From an uncultured Clostridium sp. (lineage in GTDB: Bacteria; Bacillota; Clostridia; TANB77; CAG-465), in contig CANAIR010000022.1 in the NCBI GenBank assembly GCA_947361355.1, positions 1-33,773 on the forward strand: 33,773 bases of DNA, read 5' to 3'. Position numbers and translations under genes: made by a program. The notes beneath the pieces were generated by a model. The model was given only the letters and a program-made list of their open reading frames with translations. It had not been told where the DNA came from and ran no database searches. Below, in pieces: positions 1 through 9,970 of this stretch (positions are counted from its first letter, which is position 1; the number at the start of each line of letters is the position of its first letter).

Positions 1-3000
1 TTCGTTTCCTTCTGGAATATTTGGTATACTAGTACTTCCTTCATCTTCTGTGTCTATTGCACCTTCTATATTGTCAAATATTTCTTCATTTGTTACATCT
101 GATTCATTTGTATTGCTTCTTGTATTTTTTCTTACTTTTTGTATTCCTTCTGGTTGTGGATCTGGAATTGGTAAATCTGTCTCTGAACTTAACTCTTCTG
201 TACAGTCAGCTTTTCTTTTTATTAGGCTTAATCCATATGTATTTTTTGCTCTTTCTTGTCCACCTATATTAATTTCTTGTATTACTTTATCGCCATCATA
301 TACATATTTTCTTACATCGCTATTTTTTTCTCTTCGTATTCTTTTTCCTTCTGCATCATACTTATACTTTTCTATTGTATTTTCATTTTCTTTTACTTCT
401 TCTAATTCATTTTTTTCATTGTATATATAGCTTAGTATTTTTTCATTTTCTTGCTCTTTTGTCTGATTACCATTTTTGTCATACTCATATGATTTTTGCC
501 CTATTACTTCTAAATTTTTTTGAGATACTGTTTTTATTAATTGATTTTTTGCATTATAGTTATACGCAGTTACTGTTCCATCAGCTTTTGTTTTAGTTAG
601 TATATTTCCTGCCTTATCATATGTATAGCTTGTACCATTATTTACTGTTTTTATCCTGTTTAAATTATCATATGTATATGTTTTTTCTTTTTCATTTGTT
701 ATTTCTTTTGTTACATTACCATTTAAGTCATATTCATATTGACTATATGTTAGAATTTTATCATTTAAATCTTTTGTAGTCAAGCTTTTTAGATTATTAT
801 TTTTATAGTATTCATACTTTGTAACATTGTGTGGATTTTTTGTTTTGCTTAGACTACCATTTGCATTGTATATATATTCTGTTTCTTCTTCATCTTCTAT
901 TACTTTTTGTAATCTATTTTCATTATCATATTTTTCTGTTTTTATACTTCCACTACTATTTATTACTTTTCTTGTTTTTTCATTATCATCATATTCATAA
1001 TTTACTTGTTTACCATCTTGTTCTACTTTTGTTACCCTATTTAAATTATCATATGTTTTAGTTATTCCACCAAGTGTTAAAACATTATCATTTGCATCAT
1101 AAGTATATATAATTGCCTCTTTATCACCACATTTTTCTTTAACCATTCTTCCATGTACATCATACTCATATACAAAAGTATCATTATTATTTGTTGTAAT
1201 CTTTATCAAATTACCATTTTTGTCATATACCTTTACTTCTTCATTTCCTAATTGATCTATCTTTTTAGTCTCATTTGAACGTTTATCAAACTCATACCTT
1301 GTTATATTACCTTTTCCATCTGTAAGCTTTATAACATTTCCTGCATTATCATACTCATACAATGTATTTTCATTTAAAGCATTTGTTACTTTAGTTAAAT
1401 TATTTTTATTATCATACTCATATTTTGTTACATTACCATTTTTATCTGTATGTTTTGTTTTATTATAGTTAGCATCATATTCAAATGTTTCTACACTCTC
1501 TAACTCATCTACTATTTTTACCACGTTATCTACTTTATCGTATTCATATTTTATACTATTATTATTTGCATCTATTGATTTAGTTTGTCTTCCTTGCTCA
1601 TCATATTCTAGTTTTTCTATTACATTTCCATATGAATCTTTTTTCTCTATTAATCTATTTAATAAATCATATACATATGTTTTTTTATTACCTAGATGAT
1701 CAGTCTCAGAAATCATATTATCAAATCTATCATATTCATATATTGTAGTGTTTCCATTAGCATCTGTTTTTTGTACTAGATTATCTTTTGAATCATATGA
1801 ATATGTAGTTGTATTATTATTTCCATCAGTTTCACTTATCTTATTACCTACTTCATCATATGAAGTCTTTAGAGTAATATTTTCAGTTCCATCTAATTTT
1901 GAGCTTTCCTCTTTTATTACATTATCTTTCCAGTCATATTCATACTTAACTTTAAGATCACTATTATCAATTTTTAAAGCAACATTTTCATCTTTATAAT
2001 ATTTATTTTCTACTTCATAACCTGTATCTACCTCAGTTACTTTAGTTAAATTACCCCTATTGTTATATGTGTATAATATTTCATTTCCTAATTCATCTTT
2101 ACTACTTATTTTATCATTTAACAAATTATATGAATTTTCTTCTTGTACTACTCCAGCTATATCTACTTTTATTAAATTATTTCTATCATCATATGTATAA
2201 TTTGTACTAACACCCTTTGCATCAATTACTTTAGTTACATTTTGCAAAGCATCATATTCATATGTCTTAGCATTTCCATTTGCATCTATTTCTTTAGTTA
2301 CTTTTCCCTCTTTATTATATGTATATACTGTCGAATTTCCATTAATAGTTTCCTTAGTCAAATTACCACATTTATCATATTCATAACTTGTAACTGGTCC
2401 TATTTTTTCTTCTGCTTGTTCACCTTCAGTATAAATTTGTGTCTTTTTTATCTTTTGATTAAGATTATTATACTCATATAACACTTTTTGGTACTTAGGA
2501 TTTTCTCCAACCATTATAACTATGTTAAGTGGTCTTTTTTCACTTTTTAAATTACCAAGCAAATCATATTCATACTCTGTATTATGAAACTTAGAGTCTG
2601 TTTCCATAACTTTTTGATTTAACTTATTATAACTATATATAACATCTGAAATTGCATATGCTTTCCTTTGAATTCTTGTCACATTACCAGAAATATCATA
2701 CGCTTTAGACTCTGACATTTTTCTATCAACATAAACTGGACCCCAAATATCATCATCTTGCGAAGGTTCTTCTCTAACGTATAAATCTTTTTTAAGCTGT
2801 CTACCATTTTTATCATACTTATACTCATTATATTTATAACTATTTTCCTCGTTGCTAGGTAAAATTTCTTTAATTAAATTATTTTGTCCATCATATTCAT
2901 ATCTTGTTACAATATCAATTTTATTTTCTTCTTCATTTTCACTTACTACATTATTGTCAAAATCATATATACTATTTTTATCTACATGTTCAATTTTTTT

Positions 3001-6000
3001 AGTAACCTTACCTGCATAATTATACTCATAATCAGTCTCTTTATAATTTCCATCAGATATTTTTATTTTATCTTTTATTTTGTTATTATCACCATCATAA
3101 GTATATATTATCTCCTCACCTGAAGAAGTAGTAGTTTTAACTAAATTATTTGCATTATCATACTCATATGTAGTTATTATATAGTTTTCTGCTTCAGCAT
3201 TATTTGATATTTTCTCTTTAGATGTATATTCTTTTATAACATTTCCTGCTAAATCATAATCATACTTAGTAATCTTATACAAATCATCTTCTACTTCTTC
3301 GTACTTTTTAACTAGCCTATCCAAATCATCATAGTTATAATATATTCTTCTACATATTTCATTAGTTTCACTCAATAACTTATATGTATTAGAATATACT
3401 TTCTTATATGCATTAGTTTCTAATTCTTTTGAAGTTACATCACCATTTGCATTATATCTATCTATATATGTAGAATAATTTGTATCATCTTTATATTTTT
3501 TAGAAGTTATTACTTTACTACCGCCAGAATATACATATGTTTTTTCTTCTAGCACTTTAACTTGTCCATCTAAATCAACAGAAGTTTTTACATTTCTATT
3601 TGCATCATCATACTCATACATATATACTGCTTGATTTGGCTTAGTCTCTTTTACTTTATTATTATATATATCATACTCATATATAGTAGCTACACCTTGT
3701 TTATCTACCTCTTTGGTTAAATTTTGAGAAACATCATACTCATATACTAGTTCATTTAAATTTCTATCAATCTCTTTTGTCTTATTAGATTTATAATTAT
3801 ACTGTGTTACAGTACTTTTTCCATCTTCTGTAACTTTTATAACATTACCATTTGAGTCATATTCATAATTAGTAACTTTTCCAGTTGGTGATGTTTTAGA
3901 CATTACCCATCCTATATCATTATATGTATAACTTGTAGTATTAGAATTTCCATCACTCTCACTTATTTTATTTCCACATGCATCATACCCATAAGTAGTT
4001 ACATTACCTTTTCCATCTATCTTCTTACTTGGAAGCCCTTTAAATGTTGCTTGCTCATCATACTCATATGTTACTATACTACCATCTTCGTATATTTCTT
4101 TTAATAATGTAACACCATCTTGTGCATATTCATATGTTACCACATTTGAATTTGGATCAGTTTTACTTGTTACAGAGTTTTTATCATTATACACATAATT
4201 TGTACTTTTACCTGCAACAGTTTCAGTTTTTATATTTCCTTTATTATCATATGTATATGAAGTAGTCTTTCCTGTAACATCTTTTTTAGAAGTTAATTGA
4301 TTATATAACGTTTTACCACTAACAGAAGAATATGTAGCAGTTGTAGTTAAACTACCTGGTTCAATAGTTGATGTAGGATAACCTTTTGAATTATATATTT
4401 CCTTTCTTGTCTTTGAATTTTGATCTGTTATAGTTGTTCCAGAACTAGTATATTCATAACTTTCTATTTTCCCTGATACATTTTTTAAAGTTTTTAATTT
4501 TTTAGATGTTTTATCTTCTATATATGTCATTTCATTTACTATAACATGTTCATTGTTATCATTTTCTTCAAGTATTTTGATTAAATAACCATCATTATCA
4601 TAACTAAAGTATGTAGACTTTCCATCTACTCCTATTGTTTGACAAAGTAATCCTTTATCATCGTACAAATATCTTGCTTCTCTACCTATTGGATCAGTAA
4701 TTTTACTTATCTTTTCATTTTCATATGTAAATGTATACTTTTTATTTCCATATGTTGTTAGAGTAAGAATTTTACCTTTTTCATCTAATGTTAAATTAAT
4801 TTCATTTCCATACTTATCTATAACTTTGTGTAAATACCCATTAGAATTAAATATATACCTTGTCATTGCTAATGTAACAAGTTCAAATGTACCTTCATTT
4901 TCAATTAACTTATTTCTAGAATTCATACATTCATATTCATTTGTACCTTCTATTTTTGTAAATATGTTTACACTTCCGTTAGGTAGGTATACATATTTTT
5001 TCTCATTATCATATAATGAATTTACTATTTTAGAACTTGCACCAAAATTCCAAGACTTTCCCATTAATCCTGTTTCATCATTTTGTGAATTATATGTATA
5101 TGATAAATTTAGATCAATATTATTTATATTAAAGTTAAAATCATCATATGAAGTACTATAATTTCCTGTATATCCATTTACACCATTTATACCAAATAAA
5201 TTTCTATCTTCTATTTTTTCTTCTTTTATTATATCTCCAATTTCAAAATCTGTTTTTAAGAAAGTTTCATTATATGGTGTACAAATAATATTATTATTTT
5301 TATTTAAAACTTCTGGATCTACACCTTCACCCCAATAGTTATAGCTTAAATCTTTTATTTCTTTTGAACCATTATATACTTTGTTTAGATAATTGTATCT
5401 TATAAAATATGACTTGGCATTTGAAATATTCAAATTTCCATTATTTTTACTTCCCATATCACAATTTATCATATATATAGTATTATAGCTTCTTATTCCT
5501 GAATCTGCGAAGTTAACATGATTTGCAATAATTATTCCATAACTGATAAGGCCACTATTTACTAATTCAATTGGTTCTTCCTCAGTTCCATTTAATATTA
5601 AATCTCCAGAAAATGCAAAACCATCTTCTAGGTTTAATGTAAGTTTCGTACCTTTTTCAAATTCACACACATCAGTTACACCATCTGTGTATATATAATA
5701 ATTATTTTTGCAAAACTTACCAGATATATAATATCGTGAGTTCCAATTTTTACTAATATAAATATAATCTTTATCTGGTACTTCATAATTATGGTTATTA
5801 GACATCTCATTAAAATATTTTCCATCAATTGTAACTATATGATAATTCATATTTACATATATTGGATAATTTGTTCCTTTTATAATATTATTATGAATTC
5901 TCTTAAGATTATCTGCATACGTATCTGAATAGTTTAATTGAATTCCATATGAACTTCCAGCATAAATTACATTATTTAATATTTCAATATTTTTATTTAC

Positions 6001-9000
6001 TTCTGAATCTATTTCTACTCTTATTATTTTAGAATTTTTTATTGATATTGTTTTATTGCTACCAGAACATATACGAATTGTTCCTCTTAAATTTTCATCA
6101 TATTCTACATGATCAAAAAATATATCGCCATCTCCTTGAATGTATGTCATTGAACTTCTTATTTTAGTATAATTTGCTCTAAGCACTGAACTTTTTGAAC
6201 ATAAGAAATTCCCACTTGATTTTTGTGGATTAATTTCACTTATACCATCATCATTAATATTTGTAACAATTACATTTTCTTCTTCTGTACCATTAAAATT
6301 AATCGTTCCAATTAATGAAAGATTTGACATTGGCATTTTAACACAACATCCTGCATTTACATTTATTGTTCCACGTAATCCATTATTTGGATTTAAATAA
6401 TATGCCTTCTTTTTTAATGTATAACCAATATCAGGCAATGAGCCAATTTCTATACCTGTAAATTTACCAATATCAGGAGAGATATTATCTCCAATATTAT
6501 CAAATATATTATCATTTGCATTTAAAGCAAATACTTTTACTGGTGACACACCCTGTTGTTTAATATTGTTATTTTTTATTATTGCTTCTGAAAATACATT
6601 AGGTGTATACTCAATTGCTGTATCTATATTATTATTTAAAATAACTATATTATTTACTTCTTCCATTGTAGTAGGTATTTGAATTTTAAAACTTGGTATA
6701 CTAGAGTTTTGAATTTTAAAACTTTTATATCCCACATCTAAATTTAATCCATTTGTCAAATTAGTATTATATATTTCAGTTGTACTAGTCTTTTTTGAAG
6801 CAATGTTACTTCTATTTGAACATTCTTCAAAAGTAATATTATCTAATTTAGCATATCCTTCATTTGATATAGCAACCGTTCCATTTACTCTACCTGCTTT
6901 TTTTATAACTACATTTTCTGCTTCTAATCTTCCTGTTTCTCTTACAACAATATAATTCCAAAAAACTTCATCATTTGCATTTTCGATATGTATTTTTTCA
7001 TCACTAGTACCATGAAGTATAAAGTTATTATATACATTCAAATAATTCTTTTTCTCTACATATATATAACTTCCTTTTTCAACTTCCATATTTGACTTTA
7101 TATCTTGAAATTTAAATAAATATTTGTCTTTGTTTAAACTTATATTCTCATTTTCTGGTATATTTTCTATTACAATATTATATTTGCTTTCATTTTGATT
7201 TATATTTCCAGTAATATTATTTAATACATTTTCTACTGTATTAGTTAAGCATCTACTAAGTGATAAATTTAAATATTGTTCTGTTACATTAAAAGTATTA
7301 TTTTTTATTTCACTTATACTACCATCTACTGGAACATACGTAATCTTTGTGCCATCTAAAAACTCGTTATTATTACAAACAAATTTTTTGGCCTCTACTG
7401 TATTTTCTTTGCTTAATTTACAGTTAATACTACTTGATAACTTACTATTTGTTATACTAGCTCCATTTCCATTAATATTAATATCTTTATTGTTATCTAT
7501 TACTTCTATGTTATCAAAGTTCAACTTTCCATTGGATGATACAAAACCATAAGTATAACTATTTTGTGACGTTTTAAATTTTCCACTATCATATATATTT
7601 ACATATTTTGCTGTTAACTCACCATTAGCTAATACTATAAAAGAGCCCCATTTTTCTATCTTAGTATCAGAGTATTTTTTATCATAACAATATACATCTA
7701 TTTTTTTGTCTAATGTACCATTAAGTTCTACTTTTTTTCTAATATTTAAATTTAAATTACTTAATATATTTATTTGTGAACCAGCTTCTAATGATAAATT
7801 ACAATCTAAATTTATATCAGTTAAAGATGAATATATAGTTTGAGAAAACAAATAATTTGCCTTGGGTAGATTTAATGTACCATCTGATACTGGAAATCCA
7901 TCAATTTGTATATCAATTGCTTTTTGACTAGTAGAACTATTGTTATTAGTTCCTAACATATTTTCCAAGTTTTGTGATGATGTAATAGCACTTAAATTAA
8001 GTTTAAGTATTGCTCCATTATCATTTACACCATAATTATCCCTTATGTTACATTTTATATCATCATATAAAAATACACCTAAATTTCCATTTTTAATATT
8101 ATTGTTTTTTATACTTGCATTTGATATATATCGTGGTTTTATTTCTCCACTATATATTTCATTTCCTTCAAATATAAGTTGCTTTTTGGTATTATTAAAA
8201 AATTCTACAAATACTTTTCCTACAACCTTACAGTTTCTTACTATTATATTTTCTTGTAAACTGTTACTTGGTCGCAATCCAACACTTTTACTAAAAAAAA
8301 CTATATTTTCAAAATTATCATCTTTTATACCTATATAATCTAATAAAAAGTCTTCATTTGATTCATCATAATTGCCATCATATTTTGAAGATGCTATTAT
8401 TGTTTTTTCATTTTCATTACCTTCTACTTCAAACTTATTTCCCTGCACTCCATTAAAATTTGGTTTTTCAAACTTTAAAACACATCCAGCTTCAAACTTT
8501 ACACTACTATTTACAGTTACATATTCAACGTCAATATAATATGTATCTTTTTTATATACTTGCTCTCCTGATAAATATTGTATAAGTTTTGCTGTATGTA
8601 CATTATTTATTTCTTTTTTTGTTACTACCTCATCAGAAGAATTTAAAAATTCTACACTAAAATTATATTCTTTAGTACTATCCAAATTTGTAGCTTTATA
8701 TTCTTTTTTAGTTACAGTATCTAAATATTCATTATCTTTATATATTTTATAGCTTACTATTTGGTTATTAGTATCTTCAAAATCTTCCCAAGATAGAGTA
8801 ACACCATCTTTTTGTTTGTCTTTTATTTTTATTTGTATATTTAAAACTTCATTTTTTTGCTCATCATTTGTTTGTATATTTGAAACATTTTTTAAATAGC
8901 CTAATATTTTTATTTTATTGCTACGTTGCATTGCTATAACTATTGCAAAAATTACTAAACTAAAAAAAATTACAATACATACTTTTTTATATCTACTTTT

Positions 9001-9018
9001 TCCTTTTTCATTATCCAT
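1..9018 (-). CDS. Giant surface-anchored RHS/YD-repeat protein with beta-helix N-terminal half (3' end outside window)
   Basis: The frame is open from ATG 9018 to the window edge, 3,006 codons with no stop. Residues 1-10 are basic; about 12-30 form one hydrophobic segment (VCIVIFFSLVIFAIVIAM) with no clear signal-peptidase site, so an N-in membrane anchor is likely. Residues ~60-140 look like a fibronectin type III domain (LSWEDF, SYKIYKDNEY, STKEYNFSVEFLN). Residues ~150-1240 are Asn/Ile-rich short repeats (NNNIK, IKNSKI) typical of right-handed beta-helices, ending in YWGEGVDPE. The RHS start is at ~1280-1330 (GNYSTSYDDF, GKSWNFG). YD repeats of ~21 residues (YEYD..GN..K) run from ~1400 to ~2915, roughly 70 of them, followed by core-like YVYDGDKVIQEI and NTYGLSLIKR. 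An acidic low-complexity linker (2942-3006) interrupts the core. RHS shells enclose C-terminal toxins in polymorphic toxin systems; any such tip lies left of the window. Export and anchoring are inferred. The start has a modest site (AGGGG). Confidence 0.9.
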   Translation of the reverse strand, partial: MDNEKGKSRYKKVCIVIFFSLVIFAIVIAMQRSNKIKILGYLKNVSNIQTNDEQKNEVLNIQIKIKDKQKDGVTLSWEDFEDTNNQIVSYKIYKDNEYLDTVTKKEYKATNLDSTKEYNFSVEFLNSSDEVVTKKEINNVHTAKLIQYLSGEQVYKKDTYYIDVEYVTVNSSVKFEAGCVLKFEKPNFNGVQGNKFEVEGNENEKTIIASSKYDGNYDESNEDFLLDYIGIKDDNFENIVFFSKSVGLRPSNSLQENIIVRNCKVVGKVFVEFFNNTKKQLIFEGNEIYSGEIKPRYISNASIKNNNIKNGNLGVFLYDDIKCNIRDNYGVNDNGAILKLNLSAITSSQNLENMLGTNNNSSTSQKAIDIQIDGFPVSDGTLNLPKANYLFSQTIYSSLTDINLDCNLSLEAGSQINILSNLNLNIRKKVELNGTLDKKIDVYCYDKKYSDTKIEKWGSFIVLANGELTAKYVNIYDSGKFKTSQNSYTYGFVSSNGKLNFDNIEVIDNNKDININGNGASITNSKLSSSINCKLSKENTVEAKKFVCNNNEFLDGTKITYVPVDGSISEIKNNTFNVTEQYLNLSLSRCLTNTVENVLNNITGNINQNESKYNIVIENIPENENISLNKDKYLFKFQDIKSNMEVEKGSYIYVEKKNYLNVYNNFILHGTSDEKIHIENANDEVFWNYIVVRETGRLEAENVVIKKAGRVNGTVAISNEGYAKLDNITFEECSNRSNIASKKTSTTEIYNTNLTNGLNLDVGYKSFKIQNSSIPSFKIQIPTTMEEVNNIVILNNNIDTAIEYTPNVFSEAIIKNNNIKQQGVSPVKVFALNANDNIFDNIGDNISPDIGKFTGIEIGSLPDIGYTLKKKAYYLNPNNGLRGTINVNAGCCVKMPMSNLSLIGTINFNGTEEENVIVTNINDDGISEINPQKSSGNFLCSKSSVLRANYTKIRSSMTYIQGDGDIFFDHVEYDENLRGTIRICSGSNKTISIKNSKIIRVEIDSEVNKNIEILNNVIYAGSSYGIQLNYSDTYADNLKRIHNNIIKGTNYPIYVNMNYHIVTIDGKYFNEMSNNHNYEVPDKDYIYISKNWNSRYYISGKFCKNNYYIYTDGVTDVCEFEKGTKLTLNLEDGFAFSGDLILNGTEEEPIELVNSGLISYGIIIANHVNFADSGIRSYNTIYMINCDMGSKNNGNLNISNAKSYFIRYNYLNKVYNGSKEIKDLSYNYWGEGVDPEVLNKNNNIICTPYNETFLKTDFEIGDIIKEEKIEDRNLFGINGVNGYTGNYSTSYDDFNFNINNIDLNLSYTYNSQNDETGLMGKSWNFGASSKIVNSLYDNEKKYVYLPNGSVNIFTKIEGTNEYECMNSRNKLIENEGTFELVTLAMTRYIFNSNGYLHKVIDKYGNEINLTLDEKGKILTLTTYGNKKYTFTYENEKISKITDPIGREARYLYDDKGLLCQTIGVDGKSTYFSYDNDGYLIKILEENDNNEHVIVNEMTYIEDKTSKKLKTLKNVSGKIESYEYTSSGTTITDQNSKTRKEIYNSKGYPTSTIEPGSLTTTATYSSVSGKTLYNQLTSKKDVTGKTTSYTYDNKGNIKTETVAGKSTNYVYNDKNSVTSKTDPNSNVVTYEYAQDGVTLLKEIYEDGSIVTYEYDEQATFKGLPSKKIDGKGNVTTYGYDACGNKISESDGNSNTTSYTYNDIGWVMSKTSPTGKVTNYEYDSNGNVIKVTEDGKSTVTQYNYKSNKTKEIDRNLNELVYEYDVSQNLTKEVDKQGVATIYEYDIYNNKVKETKPNQAVYMYEYDDANRNVKTSVDLDGQVKVLEEKTYVYSGGSKVITSKKYKDDTNYSTYIDRYNANGDVTSKELETNAYKKVYSNTYKLLSETNEICRRIYYNYDDLDRLVKKYEEVEDDLYKITKYDYDLAGNVIKEYTSKEKISNNAEAENYIITTYEYDNANNLVKTTTSSGEEIIYTYDGDNNKIKDKIKISDGNYKETDYEYNYAGKVTKKIEHVDKNSIYDFDNNVVSENEEENKIDIVTRYEYDGQNNLIKEILPSNEENSYKYNEYKYDKNGRQLKKDLYVREEPSQDDDIWGPVYVDRKMSESKAYDISGNVTRIQRKAYAISDVIYSYNKLNQKVMETDSKFHNTEYEYDLLGNLKSEKRPLNIVIMVGENPKYQKVLYEYNNLNQKIKKTQIYTEGEQAEEKIGPVTSYEYDKCGNLTKETINGNSTVYTYNKEGKVTKEIDANGNAKTYEYDALQNVTKVIDAKGVSTNYTYDDRNNLIKVDIAGVVQEENSYNLLNDKISSKDELGNEILYTYNNRGNLTKVTEVDTGYEVENKYYKDENVALKIDNSDLKVKYEYDWKDNVIKEESSKLDGTENITLKTSYDEVGNKISETDGNNNTTTYSYDSKDNLVQKTDANGNTTIYEYDRFDNMISETDHLGNKKTYVYDLLNRLIEKKDSYGNVIEKLEYDEQGRQTKSIDANNNSIKYEYDKVDNVVKIVDELESVETFEYDANYNKTKHTDKNGNVTKYEYDNKNNLTKVTNALNENTLYEYDNAGNVIKLTDGKGNITRYEFDKRSNETKKIDQLGNEEVKVYDKNGNLIKITTNNNDTFVYEYDVHGRMVKEKCGDKEAIIYTYDANDNVLTLGGITKTYDNLNRVTKVEQDGKQVNYEYDDNEKTRKVINSSGSIKTEKYDNENRLQKVIEDEEETEYIYNANGSLSKTKNPHNVTKYEYYKNNNLKSLTTKDLNDKILTYSQYEYDLNGNVTKEITNEKEKTYTYDNLNRIKTVNNGTSYTYDKAGNILTKTKADGTVTAYNYNAKNQLIKTVSQKNLEVIGQKSYEYDKNGNQTKEQENEKILSYIYNEKNELEEVKENENTIEKYKYDAEGKRIRREKNSDVRKYVYDGDKVIQEINIGGQERAKNTYGLSLIKRKADCTEELSSETDLPIPDPQPEGIQKVRKNTRSNTNESDVTNEEIFDNIEGAIDTEDEGSTSIPNIPEGNE

Positions 9019-9057
9019 AATTTTTACCCCTATTTTCTTTTGTTTTTATATTTTACT

Positions 9058-9096
9058 TCAATAAAAAACAAAGTTTAAAAAATATGACTTTTCCAT
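9058..9096 (-). CDS. 12-codon leader ORF ahead of the giant RHS gene
   Basis: ATG at 9096, stop TGA at 9058-9060, product MEKSYFLNFVFY. The ribosome site AAGGAG (9105-9110) is 8 nt upstream, better than that of the RHS gene itself. The stop lies 39 nt before the RHS start. The peptide is rich in Phe and Tyr and resembles no family I know. It could be a translated leader that sets access to the downstream start, or a chance ATG after a ribosome site left from an earlier gene arrangement. There is no evidence of expression. Confidence 0.4.
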   Translation of the reverse strand: MEKSYFLNFVFY

Positions 9097-9160
9097 ATCG
9101 ATTTCTCCTTTAATTAATTATATAATATATTCTTTTAGACAATTATTTTTCCTTCTGAAA

Positions 9161-9180
9161 TGTCGTTTTTTGATGTCGAA
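9161..9180 (+). promoter_or_regulatory. Two Spo0A-box-like heptamers upstream of the RHS gene
   Basis: TGTCGAA (9174-9180) equals the core of the known Spo0A box, and TGTCGTT (9161-9167) is a near match 13 nt away on the same strand. They lie about 150 nt upstream of the RHS start. Short motifs like these can arise by chance, and no binding is shown. I see no consensus -35/-10 pair between them and the leader ORF; the AT-rich TTGTCT...TATAAT stretch around 9115-9145 has a short spacer. Confidence 0.25.
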
Positions 9181-9225
9181 ATTTCTTTTTTAATATTTTA
9201 AGATGATTTTTAAACATTTCACGGC

Positions 9226-9265
9226 AAAAAATATAGCTGTGTGAAAAGTTAATTTTCATACAACT
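9226..9265 (-). terminator. Second hairpin terminator between the glycosylase and RHS genes
   Basis: Arms 9235-9247 and 9253-9265 pair over 13 positions with one mismatch and one wobble around a 5-nt loop. On the minus strand the stem is followed by a T-rich run (ATATTTTTT). It would back up the terminator at 9316-9352 and isolate the RHS gene from upstream transcription. Confidence 0.55.
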
Positions 9266-9315
9266 ACAAACTATATAAATATGATAATAATATATAAAAG
9301 ATTATATAAAAATGT

Positions 9316-9352
9316 ATAAAAAAAGAGCATCCTTAAAATTTTATAAAGATAC
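9316..9352 (-). terminator. Rho-independent terminator of the cmk-plsC-glycosylase operon
   Basis: On the minus strand, arms beginning GTATCTT and ending AAGGATGC (9327-9352) fold with a small bulge around an AAAA/TTTT core. A run of seven T follows (9316-9325). It lies about 65 nt after the glycosylase stop. Confidence 0.7.
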
Positions 9353-9418
9353 CCTAATTTATTTATTATAATATAAGATTTAATAAATTACATTCTAATT
9401 TTTTCATTTTATATTTAT

Positions 9419-9910
9419 TTAGTTTATAACAATGTTCTTTTTCCAATTGTATAACAATCTATCAAAAGTAAAAGTAGCATTTGCACTACTTGTAGAAGGA
9501 AGCACTGTAATTTTAATTTCCTTATTTATTTTGTTTTTTACATATTTAGAAAAATATTTGTATGTTGTTTTACCATTTAAATATATTGCATCTATTTTAG
9601 TCTTTTTTAAAATATCACAAATATCATTAACTTCAACATTACAAATACTTGCATCAGATGAGCCTTCTATATCACAAGATTTTATAACATCCCAAAGCGC
9701 AATGTTATTTTCAAGTAAAAATCTCCTTTTTTGCCCAACAGTAACTGGAGGCTTTTGTTTACATACTCTAGCCATAATACGCCAAAATCTATTTTGTGGA
9801 TGTGCATAATAAAAATTAGCTTCACGTGATTTTACTGAAGGAAAACTCCCTAAGATTAACATTTTACTATTTTCATCATAAATAGGATTGAACGGATGTT
9901 CTGTTTTCAT
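9419..9910 (-). CDS. DNA-deoxyinosine (hypoxanthine-DNA) glycosylase, UDG superfamily
   Basis: The 163-residue product has the two active-site blocks of the hypoxanthine-DNA glycosylase branch of the uracil-DNA glycosylase superfamily. These are LILGSFPSVKSRE near residue 18 with NFYYAHPQNRFWRI just after, and LPSTSSANA near residue 137. The family removes hypoxanthine left by adenine deamination, starting base-excision repair. The ATG at 9910 is chosen because GAGGTG lies 9 nt upstream. An in-frame GTG at 9943 would add 11 residues but has no ribosome site. It is the last gene after cmk and plsC, 60 nt beyond the plsC stop. Enzyme activity is inferred from motifs; substrate choice within the superfamily is less certain than the fold. 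Confidence 0.82.
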   Translation of the reverse strand: MKTEHPFNPIYDENSKMLILGSFPSVKSREANFYYAHPQNRFWRIMARVCKQKPPVTVGQKRRFLLENNIALWDVIKSCDIEGSSDASICNVEVNDICDILKKTKIDAIYLNGKTTYKYFSKYVKNKINKEIKITVLPSTSSANATFTFDRLLYNWKKNIVIN

Positions 9911-9970
9911 CTCTACTAACACCTCATGTAAATATTTTATCACTTAATACTTAAAATTTCAATAAAAATT

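Noticed and set aside
50-8338. Plus-strand ORFs of 60-130 codons across the first 8.4 kb
   Set aside because: They are antisense to the giant RHS frame, rich in Phe/Leu/Ser/Tyr as expected from the complement of Asn/Lys/Glu-rich coding sequence, and lack ribosome sites.
9911-9943. GTG at 9943 as the start of the glycosylase
   Set aside because: No ribosome site precedes it, whereas ATG 9910 has GAGGTG at 9 nt.
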